This document shows positions 38,199 through 47,412 of a DNA stretch of 64,000 nucleotides, piece after piece; the first letter of the stretch is position 1; each line of letters starts with the position of its first letter. The notes beneath the pieces are model-generated. The model had not been told where the DNA came from, made no database searches, and was given only the letters and a program-made list of their open reading frames with translations. A program made the position numbers and the translations under genes. Origin of the DNA: an uncultured Clostridium sp. (GTDB lineage: Bacteria; Bacillota; Clostridia; TANB77; CAG-508); assembly GCA_947302485.1 (NCBI GenBank), contig CAMYVO010000001.1, forward strand, positions 190,273 through 254,272, given 5' to 3'.

Positions 38199-38811
38199 TC
38201 AGAAAGCTTTTTCTATGTAACATACAAATCCCATTTTCTTTTATTGCTTGGATATGTTTTGCTGTTCCATAACCTTTATGCGCTGCAAAACCATATTCTG
38301 GATAAACTTCATCCCACTGTCTCATAATTCTATCCCTTGTAACTTTAGCTAGTATTGAAGCAGCTGCTATAGAATAGCTTTTTGCATCTCCTTTAATAAT
38401 TGATTTGTAAGGAATTCCCAATGTATCTATATTAGTTAATGCATCTACCAATATTAAATCTGGTTTTATTGTTAATTCTTGTAATGATTTAGTTAATCCT
38501 TTTTTAGTTGCATTTAGTATATTAATTGAATCAATTTCTTTTTGATCAATTATTCCAATGCCATAACAAATAGCTTCGTCTATAATTTGCTCATAAATCT
38601 TTTCTCTTTTCTTTTCAGAAATCTTTTTTGAATCATTAACACCTTCTATCATAGAATCTTTTTGCATAATAACACTTGCAACTACAACAGGTCCTGCAAG
38701 AGGTCCTCTTCCCGCTTCATCAATTCCGCATATATAATTCAATCCTTTTATATATAATTTATCTTCAATTTCCTTTAAAGTTTTTAGTCTTTCTATCTCC
38801 TTTTCCTTCAT
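38185..38811 (-). CDS. rnhB: ribonuclease HII
   Basis: A 208-aa enzyme that cuts RNA at ribonucleotides embedded in DNA. Motifs: GIDEAGRGPLAGPVV near 29 with the DE pair, NDSKKIS near 59, IIKGDAKSYSIAAASILAKV near 139 and HKGYGT near 180. The protein is complete through HRKSFL; the final residues (KNCH) and stop come from repeat copy B, so the repeat inserted exactly at the gene end without loss of function. A short helical N-terminal extension precedes the domain. Confidence 0.95.
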   Translation of the reverse strand: MKEKEIERLKTLKEIEDKLYIKGLNYICGIDEAGRGPLAGPVVVASVIMQKDSMIEGVNDSKKISEKKREKIYEQIIDEAICYGIGIIDQKEIDSINILNATKKGLTKSLQELTIKPDLILVDALTNIDTLGIPYKSIIKGDAKSYSIAAASILAKVTRDRIMRQWDEVYPEYGFAAHKGYGTAKHIQAIKENGICMLHRKSFLKNCH

Positions 38812-39016
38812 CTTTATTTCCTCTTTTCAATATCTTATTCTTACATTAAGATTATATCATTAATTTCTATTAGTAAAGAGATATAATAAATTTTTTTATT
38901 CATTATATCTTTTTATTTTTTTTTAGTTATTTCTTAAAAATAATTCCCTTTTTTATAAAACTGTTGTATTATATAATTATAAGAGGATATATTATATATA
39001 ATTTAGGAGGTAAGTT

Positions 39017-40238
39017 ATGGAAGATAAAATTTCAAACGAAAAAATTAACAAATCTCAAAATGGATATAAAAAAATATCTGGATATAAAGAAAAAACAAAA
39101 TCTAGTTTTGGAAAAAGTGTATTTGTTCCTTTTATTACAAGTATAATTGGAGCTACTTTAGTTGTTGGTGTATGTTTTGGAGTACCAGAAATAAAAAATA
39201 AAATAATAAACTATCCTGTACGGTGCGACTCCAAGCACAGATATAGCATCTCCTGTAAGTACTGCAATTTCATTATCAGGTTATTCTGATACAGCTGTTT
39301 CTGTTGCAAATAAAGTATTACCATCAATAGTTGGTATCGGAGTTGAATACTCTGTAAATTCTATTTTTGGTTTTGGATCCTCTTCTGCAAAAGCTGAAGG
39401 ATCTGGAATAATTATTAGTGAAGATGGATATATTTTAACAAATAACCATATTGTTAATACAAGTACAAATTCATCATATTATAGTGTATCAGAAGCTAAT
39501 AAAATAACTGTAAGATTATATGGATCTGAAGAAGACATTGAAGCTAAAATCATTGGTACTGATGAACAAACTGATTTAGCAGTTATAAAAATAGATAAAA
39601 AAGATCTTACTCCTGCAGAACTTGGAGATTCTGCTTCAGTTCAAGTTGGAGAATTTGCTATGGCAATAGGAAATCCACTTGGTCTTCAAAGCAGTGTAAC
39701 TTGTGGTATAATAAGTGCAGTTAATAGAAACATAACAGATTCAACAAACAAATCATTTACTGTAATTCAAACAGATGCTGCAATTAATTCTGGTAACAGC
39801 GGTGGTGCATTAGTAAATAGTGAAGGTAAGGTAATTGGTATTAATACATTAAAACTATCAGGAAATGGTATAGAGGGAATGGGATTTGCTATTCCAATTA
39901 ATAATACTAAAGATATATATAGTCAATTAATTCAATATAATAAAGTAAAAAGGCCATATATTGGTATTACAGGTATAGATGTCGACGAAAGAACAGCTAA
40001 AATATATAAACTATCTGTTGGAGTATATATTAAATCAGTTGAAAACTTTAGTCCAGCACAAAAAGCAGGAATTAGTACTGGAGATGTGATTATTGAAATG
40101 GACGGAAAAAAAGTAAATACTGTAAATGAAATAAATGAAATTAAAAATTCTCATCAAATTGGTGATACTATAAGCCTAAAAATTAATAGAAATGGTGAAG
40201 AGAAAGAAATAAGCATAACTCTTAGTGAACAACCTTAA
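39017..40238 (+). pseudogene. HtrA/DegP-like serine protease, frameshifted
   Basis: A membrane-anchored trypsin-like quality-control protease. Residues 36-56 form the membrane helix. The frame breaks between 39207 and 39230 (at GTACGGTGC), in the linker after the helix; removing one base gives NYPVGATPSTDIAS and then an open frame to TAA at 40236. The catalytic triad is complete: His in TNNHIVN, Asp in EQTDLAVIK, Ser in INSGNSGGALV. One PDZ domain follows (PYIGITGIDV to the end). Restored length is about 406 aa. The break separates anchor from protease and is probably a sequencing indel. AGGAGG precedes the ATG. Confidence 0.88.
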
Positions 40239-40387
40239 TATTTCACATAGTATTCACAATATGTACAAGAGAGTAAAAAAAAGTATTGATATATTTTATT
40301 TAATGTAAGCTATCATTACTTATATTAATATAAAAAAACATTGCTTATAAATTATCGTTTTTTATATATCATACCACTTTATTTTCA

Positions 40388-40418
40388 TAAAGAGCTAACC
40401 TTTTAGGTTAGCTCTTTA
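40388..40418. terminator. bidirectional terminator after htrA
   Basis: TAAAGAGCTAACC / GGTTAGCTCTTTA, a 13-bp perfect stem with a 5-nt loop, followed by T-rich DNA, between converging genes. Confidence 0.88.
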
Positions 40419-40438
40419 CATTTTATTAGTTAATATTT

Positions 40439-41251
40439 TTATAGTACAATAATATCTACTTCAGATGTATAATTAGAATTTCCGTATGGATAAAGAATAT
40501 ATAAATAGTTATCCTTACCTAAAAAATACGTATTTGTATTATTTATTTTATATATATCGCTATTTATGTCTCTTTTATACATCATTTGTCCAATAATATT
40601 TTGTAGTTCTTCTGCTTGCTTATTTTCCTTCTCAATTCTTGTTCTTATAGTATCTGCTACATAGTTTTGCGATAAACCTTTAATTTGTATTAATTCATTG
40701 AGTAGTACTTCTTGATTTGTGCTTATATTATAATTAAATGTTTGAACTATTTCTCTTTGAGGATTATTATCTTCTTTTAATGTTGCTCTTATTACTAATG
40801 ATAATATATTTGAATTTAAGTACGCTTCATAATCTACTGTATATATTATATTTGATTGTTTTTGGTTTAAAATGTTATTCAATTTACTCTCAAAAATATT
40901 TTGAATTTTCTTATTATACTCTTCTATTTTTGCATTTTTTATATTTATTGCTGGAATATTTACATTGATTTTATATTCACCTTGCTTGGTTTCTTCTTTT
41001 TTATTTAATGTATACACCAACTCTTTATTTATATCTATTTTTGTTAAATTTGAAATACTATTATTTTGACTGTCAAATTCATTTCTAAATATTGTATCAA
41101 ATTCACCTTCTAAATGTTCTATTTGTAATTGATATTCTTCTTTATTTTCTTTTTTAGCACCTTTAAAGAACTGTAAATATACTCCAATATTTATTGCAAT
41201 AATACATATAACTAAAAGAGAAATAAATAATATTTTTCTTGATTTTTTCAT
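40439..41251 (-). CDS. membrane-anchored protein, PdaC/RsiV-like (DUF4163/DUF3298)
   Basis: A 270-aa protein with an N-terminal membrane helix (ILFISLLVICIIAINIGVYL) and an outer domain. The pattern of an N-terminal beta/alpha part (YKINVNIPAINIKN, then a long helix) and a C-terminal part ending in YILYPYGNSNYTSEVDIIVL resembles proteins with DUF4163 plus DUF3298 domains, such as PdaC and RsiV, that bind peptidoglycan-related ligands. There is no deacetylase domain. The assignment is by pattern only. ATG at 41251 follows AAAGGA. Confidence 0.55.
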   Translation of the reverse strand: MKKSRKILFISLLVICIIAINIGVYLQFFKGAKKENKEEYQLQIEHLEGEFDTIFRNEFDSQNNSISNLTKIDINKELVYTLNKKEETKQGEYKINVNIPAINIKNAKIEEYNKKIQNIFESKLNNILNQKQSNIIYTVDYEAYLNSNILSLVIRATLKEDNNPQREIVQTFNYNISTNQEVLLNELIQIKGLSQNYVADTIRTRIEKENKQAEELQNIIGQMMYKRDINSDIYKINNTNTYFLGKDNYLYILYPYGNSNYTSEVDIIVL

Positions 41252-41303
41252 CTGGTTTCCTTTCAATATTTTTATAAATTATAGCATTCATTTCAAAACT
41301 TTT

Positions 41304-41358
41304 CAAGTAAAAAATAGGCCAAAAAGGGTCTGACCCTCTTTGGCCTATTTTTTACTTG
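41304..41358. repeat. 55-bp palindrome with GGGTCTGACCC core
   Basis: CAAGTAAAAAATAGGCC.. and its complement form an almost perfect 27-bp stem around AAGGGTCTGACCCT; only one base is unpaired. The left half ends at the start region of the 40439 gene; the right half supplies the -35 hexamer of clpE (TTGACT at 41356-41361). Repeats with this core are known to me as dispersed REP-type sequences in Firmicutes, unchecked here. Confidence 0.85.
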
Positions 41359-41384
41359 ACTATATTTAATTTATAGAGTATCAT
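41356..41384 (+). promoter_or_regulatory. promoter of clpE-pgsA
   Basis: -35 TTGACT (41356-41361) at the edge of the palindrome, 17-bp spacer, -10 TATCAT (41379-41384). No CtsR heptad repeat (GGTCAAA) was seen, although clpE genes are commonly CtsR targets. Confidence 0.6.
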
Positions 41385-41428
41385 AGTATTATTATAAATA
41401 AGGTAATAATAAGGGAGAGACAATTTTT

Positions 41429-43732
41429 ATGCTATGTTCAATATGTAAGAAAAATACTGCTGTTGTATTTGTTAATAAATTATCAGATAATAATAAAAAT
41501 AATATAGAAGGTTATTGCTACAATTGCGCGAAGAAAAAAGGAATTAATCCTTTAGAAGTACTTGCAAAACAAGCAGCTTCTATTGATAATCAAGATATTA
41601 ACTTAGAAGACATGACAAGTCAATTTGAATCAATGTTTAAAGATTTAACTGAAAATTTAAATAATCAAGACATTGACTACGATAATATTAACGAGGAAAG
41701 TAGAATTCCTTTAGGCTCTATTTTTAATACAATGTTTCAAGGAAACAATGAAAATAAAGAAGAAGGCAAATCAAGTCAAAGTAATAAAAAGGTAAAAGTA
41801 GAAAAAAAACTAAAAGATAAAAAAAGAAGAGTATTAGACATATATGGTACAAACTTAACTAATAAAGCTAAGAATAATCTTTTAGATGCAGTAATTGGTC
41901 GTGATAGGGAAATTCAAAGAATTATACAAATTTTAAATAGACGTTCCAAAAATAACCCTTGTTTAATTGGAGAACCTGGTGTTGGTAAAACAGCTATTGC
42001 TCAGGGATTAGCAATTAAAATTGCAAATAAAAAAGTACCAGCAAAACTACTTAATAAAGAAGTTTATTTATTAGATATGACTTCAATTGTCGCAGGTACA
42101 CAATTTAGAGGTCAATTTGAAGCTAGAATGAAGGCAATTATTGATGAATGTAAATCTCTTGGAAATATTATTTTAGTTATTGACGAAATTCATAACATTA
42201 TTGGTGCTGGAGAAGGTGAAAGTTCAATGAATGCTGCAAACATTCTTAAGCCTTCACTTGCAAATGGTGAAATTCAATTAATTGGAACAACAACACTTAG
42301 AGAATATAGAAAATATATCGAAAAAGATACTGCTCTTGAAAGAAGATTTCAAACAGTAATTGTAGATGAGCCAAATATTGAAGAATCTATTTCAATTTTA
42401 AAAGGAATAAAAAAATATTATGAAGAATTTCATAAAGTTAAAATCTCAAATGATGTTATTAAACAAGCTGTTATAATGTCTGAAAAATATATTCATGATA
42501 GATTTCTTCCAGATAAAGCTATTGATATTTTGGATGAGGCATGTTCTAGAATTAATTTAAATAACAAACAACTATATAAACTAGAAATACTTAAGTCTGA
42601 ACTTAAATCAGTTCAGGAAAAAAAGGAAGAAGCAGCCCAAGCTGACTCTACAGAAGATTATCAAAAAGCTGCTGACTTAAAAATGAAAGAATGTAGACTT
42701 ATAGAAGAAATTGATAAATTAAATTCTAAAATGAAATTAAAGGAACTTACTATTCAAGATATTGCTGAAGTAATTGAATCTCAAACTAAAATTCCAGTTA
42801 AGAAAATTACAGAAGCAGAAACTATAAAACTATTAAATTTAGAAACAAACCTTCAAAAAAAAGTTATTGGTCAAAATACAGCAGTTGAAGCTGTTTGCCG
42901 TGCAATCAGAAGAAATCGTGCAGGACTTAGAACAACAAATAGACCTCCTTCTTTTATATTTGTTGGACCTACTGGTGTAGGAAAAACAGAGCTTGCCAAA
43001 ACTCTTGCATTTGAAATGTTTGGCTCTCGTGATTCTATGATAAGAATTGATATGTCCGAATATATGGAAAGTCATTCTACCTCTAAACTAATTGGTTCTC
43101 CTCCGGGATATGTGGGATATGATGATGCAGGACAGTTAACCGAAAAAGTAAAAAGAAAACCATATTCAATTATTTTATTTGATGAAATAGAAAAAGCACA
43201 TCCTGATGTATTTAATTTATTACTTCAAGTATTAGATGATGGTAAATTAACAGACTCTCAAGGAAATACTGTTAATTTTGAAAATACAATTATAATTATG
43301 ACATCAAATGCTGGTTCAAATTTAAATTCAAATTCAATTGGATTTGGAAAACAAACTGTTGATAATAATAAAATTTGGGATAACTTAAAAGAAATATTTA
43401 GGCCTGAGTTTTTAAATAGAGTCGATGAGATTGTAGTATTCGAAAGTCTAAATAAAGAAGAACTAATACAAATTGTAGATTTAATGTTAAATGATACCAT
43501 AAATGCTCTTAATAATAAAAATATAAAATTATCTGTTTCAACAACTGCAAAAGAGTATATCCTAGAAAAAGGTACAAATATTAAATATGGAGCAAGGCCA
43601 TTAAGAAGAGCTATTCAAAGATATATTGAAGATGAAATTTCTGAAATGATATTAAAAAATGAAGTACTGAATGGACAAAAAATTGAAATAAATGTAGAAA
43701 ATAATGAGTTGAAATTTACTATAGCTGATTAA
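41429..43732 (+). CDS. clpE: ATP-dependent Clp protease ATP-binding subunit ClpE
   Basis: A 767-aa class I Hsp100 unfoldase that feeds ClpP. It lacks the usual Clp N domain and instead starts with a zinc finger (C3, C6, C30, C33), the hallmark of ClpE. The first AAA+ module has GEPGVGKT at 181-188 and VIDEIH; a short middle domain with a UVR-like coiled coil (STEDYQKAADLKMKE near 406) follows; the second module has GPTGVGKT near 514, LFDEIEKAHPDV and the C-terminal small domain (GARPLRRAIQRYIEDEIS). Expected role: stress protein quality control. It is co-transcribed with pgsA, 18 nt downstream. Confidence 0.93.
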   Translation: MLCSICKKNTAVVFVNKLSDNNKNNIEGYCYNCAKKKGINPLEVLAKQAASIDNQDINLEDMTSQFESMFKDLTENLNNQDIDYDNINEESRIPLGSIFNTMFQGNNENKEEGKSSQSNKKVKVEKKLKDKKRRVLDIYGTNLTNKAKNNLLDAVIGRDREIQRIIQILNRRSKNNPCLIGEPGVGKTAIAQGLAIKIANKKVPAKLLNKEVYLLDMTSIVAGTQFRGQFEARMKAIIDECKSLGNIILVIDEIHNIIGAGEGESSMNAANILKPSLANGEIQLIGTTTLREYRKYIEKDTALERRFQTVIVDEPNIEESISILKGIKKYYEEFHKVKISNDVIKQAVIMSEKYIHDRFLPDKAIDILDEACSRINLNNKQLYKLEILKSELKSVQEKKEEAAQADSTEDYQKAADLKMKECRLIEEIDKLNSKMKLKELTIQDIAEVIESQTKIPVKKITEAETIKLLNLETNLQKKVIGQNTAVEAVCRAIRRNRAGLRTTNRPPSFIFVGPTGVGKTELAKTLAFEMFGSRDSMIRIDMSEYMESHSTSKLIGSPPGYVGYDDAGQLTEKVKRKPYSIILFDEIEKAHPDVFNLLLQVLDDGKLTDSQGNTVNFENTIIIMTSNAGSNLNSNSIGFGKQTVDNNKIWDNLKEIFRPEFLNRVDEIVVFESLNKEELIQIVDLMLNDTINALNNKNIKLSVSTTAKEYILEKGTNIKYGARPLRRAIQRYIEDEISEMILKNEVLNGQKIEINVENNELKFTIAD

Positions 43733-43750
43733 ATTATTGGAGGAGTACAT

Positions 43751-44305
43751 ATGCTAAAATATATACCAAATATATTAACAATATCTAGATTTTTCTTAAT
43801 CCCAATCATTATATTATTCTTAATACAAGGAAATTATATTCTTGCTTTTATATTTTTAACTATATCCGCTCTTACAGATGTAACCGATGGAGCAATAGCA
43901 AGAAAATATAATTATATTAGTAATTTTGGTAAACTGGTTGATCCCCTTGCCGATAAAGCAACACAAATATCAGTTCTAATAGTCCTTGCTTTAAAATCAA
44001 TTATACCTATGTGGATTTTATTTATTGTTGTATTAAAAGAATTTGCAATGATTTCTGGTGCATCTTTCTTATATGGAAAAGAATTCGTGGTTTCTAGTAA
44101 ATGGTATGGAAAACTTGCAACAGTTCTATTTTATATAGCTATAGTGCTTTCTTTAATTATTAGACAATTTAATTTAAATTATCATTTTGATATTTACATA
44201 TATTATTTAGCACTGATTGCTACATTATTCTCTCTAATCATGTATTTTAAAGCATTTTATACACAAGGCTATTTAAAGAAAGAAAATCTTAAAATAAAAA
44301 AATAA
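43751..44305 (+). CDS. pgsA: CDP-diacylglycerol--glycerol-3-phosphate 3-phosphatidyltransferase
   Basis: A 184-aa membrane enzyme that makes phosphatidylglycerol phosphate. The CDP-alcohol phosphatidyltransferase signature D(G)xxAR..G..D..D is seen as DVTDGAIARKYNYISNFGKL then VDPLADK near 51-77. Four or more membrane segments. GGAGG precedes the ATG; it forms an operon with clpE, an unusual pairing. Confidence 0.93.
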   Translation: MLKYIPNILTISRFFLIPIIILFLIQGNYILAFIFLTISALTDVTDGAIARKYNYISNFGKLVDPLADKATQISVLIVLALKSIIPMWILFIVVLKEFAMISGASFLYGKEFVVSSKWYGKLATVLFYIAIVLSLIIRQFNLNYHFDIYIYYLALIATLFSLIMYFKAFYTQGYLKKENLKIKK

Positions 44306-44308
44306 TAG

Positions 44309-44350
44309 AAAATCAAAAAAGAACAATTTAACTTGTTCTTTTTTGATTTT
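44309..44350. terminator. bidirectional terminator after pgsA
   Basis: AAAATCAAAAAAGAACAA with its complement, 18-bp stem, 6-nt loop, T-rich on both strands; between converging genes. Confidence 0.88.
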
Positions 44351-44354
44351 TGTT

Positions 44355-44936
44355 TTACTCGTAATCTTCTAATGCACTATATAGTTCTTCATTTCCGTAA
44401 ATAAATATACCATTTTTTAATGAAATTCTATCTGTTTGTGGCAAATATTGAGTTGAAATATCTGTTTTTTCTTTTATAGTTTCTATGCCATTTTCATCAA
44501 TAATATATACATTTATTACTCCCTCTTCTTCTCTTAAAACATAGTGTTCATTACAAAATCCATTTTCGTACCTAAATAAAACTACCTGCCCACTTGAAAA
44601 TTCTTTTATTTGCCACTCCTTACATATATCCTTAATTTGATCTTCTTTCATATTAATAAAGTCTTCAGGTATATCTATTTTATCTGTAGTAGTATGTCCA
44701 CATTTTTCATAATATTTTTTTATAACAAAAATAGTGTTTGGTGTAGTTTTTTCTTCATTAGATGTAACCTGAAGCATACTATCTTCCTCTATTCTTTTAT
44801 TATTTTCCTTTGATAATTCTTCCACTTGCTCTATAAAATCATTTTGTTTATTTATTCTATATAAGTGTATACTAAATCCAATTCCTAATGAAATTATAAT
44901 AATTATTATAACAGTCATAATAATCCATTTTTTCAT
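44355..44936 (-). CDS. BofC-like C-terminal domain membrane protein
   Basis: A 193-aa protein with an N-terminal membrane helix (IIMTVIIIIIISLGIGFSIH) and an outer domain. The order NTIFVIKKYYEKCGHTTTDK, EEGVINVYIIDENG, TDISTQYLPQTDRISLKNGI and the ending ELYSALEDYE resembles the C-terminal domain of BofC, a forespore intermembrane-space factor in Bacillus. Such stand-alone domains occur widely in Clostridia, so a sporulation role is not assured. AGAAGG precedes the ATG; a 14-bp hairpin lies just upstream. Confidence 0.65.
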   Translation of the reverse strand: MKKWIIMTVIIIIIISLGIGFSIHLYRINKQNDFIEQVEELSKENNKRIEEDSMLQVTSNEEKTTPNTIFVIKKYYEKCGHTTTDKIDIPEDFINMKEDQIKDICKEWQIKEFSSGQVVLFRYENGFCNEHYVLREEEGVINVYIIDENGIETIKEKTDISTQYLPQTDRISLKNGIFIYGNEELYSALEDYE

Positions 44937-44948
44937 ATAAAACCTTCT

Positions 44949-44980
44949 TTACCAATAATATTTACTAATATTATTGGTAA
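44949..44980 (-). repeat. hairpin upstream of the BofC-like gene
   Basis: TTACCAATAATATT-TACT-AATATTATTGGTAA, a perfect 14-bp stem ending 12 nt before the start codon on the minus strand, close to the ribosome binding site. It may be an operator or a leader hairpin. Confidence 0.55.
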
Positions 44981-45004
44981 GATTTTGAATTTTATACAAA
45001 AATT

Positions 45005-45042
45005 AAGATATATTCTATTTTACAGTAATTAGAATATATCTT
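45005..45042 (-). terminator. terminator after the DUF4190 gene
   Basis: AAGATATATTCTA / TAGAATATATCTT, a perfect 13-bp stem followed on the minus strand by AATTTTTG. Confidence 0.7.
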
Positions 45043-45062
45043 ATATTTTGCTTTTTTATAAT

Positions 45063-45326
45063 TTAAAAGTTAGAGATTATTATTAATAAAATCATACTAA
45101 TATATATAAAGCAACTTAAAGAAACTCCTATAATCCCAGTAATAAGCCCTGCTTTTCCAAGTTTACTTCCATATTTCTTTGCAGTTTTCACTCCAAATAT
45201 GATAGCTAAAATTCCAGTAGGTAATGTAATATACCAAAAACTTGCGAATATAATTGATATAATCCCCAATACTAGTGATGCAATATTCATTGACAATTTG
45301 TTTTTTTCCATCTCTCTTGCTTCCAT
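45063..45326 (-). CDS. DUF4190 small membrane protein
   Basis: An 87-aa protein with two hydrophobic helices (IASLVLGIISIIFASFWYIT and GLITGIIGVSLSCFIYISMI) joined by the loop KTAKKYGSKLGKAG. The LGI.SI..... pattern in the first helix and the Gly-rich second helix are those of the DUF4190 family. No function known. AGGAGG lies 8 nt before the first ATG; a second ATG five codons later is possible. It directly follows the beta-propeller gene end at 45328. Confidence 0.75.
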   Translation of the reverse strand: MEAREMEKNKLSMNIASLVLGIISIIFASFWYITLPTGILAIIFGVKTAKKYGSKLGKAGLITGIIGVSLSCFIYISMILLIIISNF

Positions 45327-45327
45327 A

Positions 45328-47331
45328 TTATTGTCCTCCTTTTATTTTTAATTCACTTATTAATTCTAAATTATCTAAACTATTTACCTTTATCATATCT
45401 TCAGATATTGTGTACAAATCATTGTTGATATACAATCCTCTTAACATTTTTGTATTTAAAGGATAATATGATTTGACTGTTTTGGATTCATTATTTTCAT
45501 GATTTATAATACCTTTTAATGAAAAACCATCATCTAGGTTAATCTTATATACAAAATATCCTTCTGATATATAATTCTCACTATAATTTTTATAATTATT
45601 TATAATTGTTTCATAGTTATCTGAATTATTTGTTATAGCAAAATCTGCACTATAGTTATTTACCGGTATAGCAATTAACTCTTTTTCTTTAGAAAATAAT
45701 ATAGCTTTATGATTTGTTAATATAGATGATGTTGCTCTACTATCACCAATAATAGTATCTGATATTTGAACTGGATTATTTACATCAGAAATATCAAATA
45801 ATGCCATTTTCATTCCTGTTATCTTAGCTGTTTTGGAAATTACTTTTCCTAAAGAATTTTTATTGATTATCTCCTCTGTTTGCATACCTATTCCTATTAT
45901 ATGATTTTCATCATATGGGTGCAAATATGTACTATATCCTGGTATTTTTAATTCACCTAAGACTATAGGATTTTTAGGATTGCTTAAATCAATTACAAAT
46001 AATGGGTCCATTGTTTGATATGTTACCAGATAAGCTTTATTTCCCATAAATCTTGACGAGTATATATTCTCACCTTTTGCCAAATATGGGGTTTCTCCTA
46101 TCTTATTTAGCTTATTATCTAACACAATTACTTTTGATCCATAATTCGTTGTAACCGCTAATCTTAAATTATCTTCAAATTCGTCAATAGAAAATTGATT
46201 AATTGTAGTTCCTTCAACCTCAGCAGAATTTTCATATTTTATATTACCATCTTCTTGAATATGAAATTTATAAATATTTGTATGAATTTCTGTTTTGTAA
46301 CTAATGTTATTTTTTATTTCAAGTAATCCAAAAACACCTTTCCATCCAAATACATCAGATATTGACTCTTCATAAATATCTTTATAATCATTATTTAATA
46401 GATAAATATTATTTTCAGATATATAAGCATTTTCCATATTCAATAAATATGATTTAACATCTATTTTTTGGGTTAAATTATTTAAATCCACAACAGAAAT
46501 AATAGTTTGAATATTATCTGGGGAGTTATTTAAATATTTAATATCTCTCAAATTAATTTCTTGTTTATTTCTATCTTCTGTATAGTATGTAATAATTTCA
46601 TTATTCTCTTTTCTTAAACTTCCTGAAGATAATACATATAGTTTGTTTCCAATACACCTAGAAGTATAATATGGTTCATATAATGTATAACTTTTTTTAA
46701 GTACAGGTGATTGTCTATTTTGTATATCATATATATAAACAATAGTATTTTTATTGTTATATCCAATAGTACCTGCAATAACTGTTAAAGTATTATTATA
46801 TAACATTAAATCTTCTGGATATCCTTCTGTAATTCTAATCTTCTTTACAATTTTAATATTTTCTGAATCTCTAACATCAGTAATAATAATATTATCATCT
46901 GAAATAGAATATATAAAATCACCATCAGTTTTTATTATATCTGCTTCATCGACATTTTCAACTTGAATATTTGTTGTAGAATAATCTTTTGCATTAGCAG
47001 AATTTTCCTTGTTGCTAGATGTTGTAGTAGCATTATATAAATCTACAGAATCTATATCAAAATTTGTTGGTAAACTATAATCAGCTATATATTTTTTTTC
47101 ATGAATAGAAAATTCATCCATCCACACACTAAAAGGCATAGATACTATTTTTAATATATACTCTGTTAGACCTACTTCCTCTCCTTCATAGATTTTCATT
47201 AATTCTTTTTGTGATTTTACAGAAACCAGTTTACCTTTATTATTATTTTTAAATATCAAAGATACTAGAACAGTAATAATTATTATTAATAATATAATAA
47301 TAGATAAAACTATTTTTTTGTTTTTTTTCAC
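45328..47331 (-). CDS. secreted/membrane-anchored beta-propeller protein
   Basis: A 667-aa protein: one N-terminal membrane helix (IVLSIIILLIIIITVLVSLI) and a large outer region. TNIQVENVDEADIIKTDGDF near 120 followed by repeated blades (YIYDIQNR, IISVVDLNNL, LFVIDLSNPKNPIVLGELKI, MALFDISDVNNPVQISD) identify the C-terminal beta-propeller family (COG4880 type). Function is unknown, possibly ligand or surface binding. The GTG at 47331 is the likely start with AGGGGG 8 nt upstream; a TTG further up has no ribosome site. Forms an operon with the DUF4190 gene. Confidence 0.85.
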   Translation of the reverse strand: MKKNKKIVLSIIILLIIIITVLVSLIFKNNNKGKLVSVKSQKELMKIYEGEEVGLTEYILKIVSMPFSVWMDEFSIHEKKYIADYSLPTNFDIDSVDLYNATTTSSNKENSANAKDYSTTNIQVENVDEADIIKTDGDFIYSISDDNIIITDVRDSENIKIVKKIRITEGYPEDLMLYNNTLTVIAGTIGYNNKNTIVYIYDIQNRQSPVLKKSYTLYEPYYTSRCIGNKLYVLSSGSLRKENNEIITYYTEDRNKQEINLRDIKYLNNSPDNIQTIISVVDLNNLTQKIDVKSYLLNMENAYISENNIYLLNNDYKDIYEESISDVFGWKGVFGLLEIKNNISYKTEIHTNIYKFHIQEDGNIKYENSAEVEGTTINQFSIDEFEDNLRLAVTTNYGSKVIVLDNKLNKIGETPYLAKGENIYSSRFMGNKAYLVTYQTMDPLFVIDLSNPKNPIVLGELKIPGYSTYLHPYDENHIIGIGMQTEEIINKNSLGKVISKTAKITGMKMALFDISDVNNPVQISDTIIGDSRATSSILTNHKAILFSKEKELIAIPVNNYSADFAITNNSDNYETIINNYKNYSENYISEGYFVYKINLDDGFSLKGIINHENNESKTVKSYYPLNTKMLRGLYINNDLYTISEDMIKVNSLDNLELISELKIKGGQ

Positions 47332-47412
47332 ACTAAATTCCCCCTTTTCTTTAAAATTATACAAATACAATTTTAAAAAATAATATCTAATTTATAAGTA
47401 TAAATATATAAT

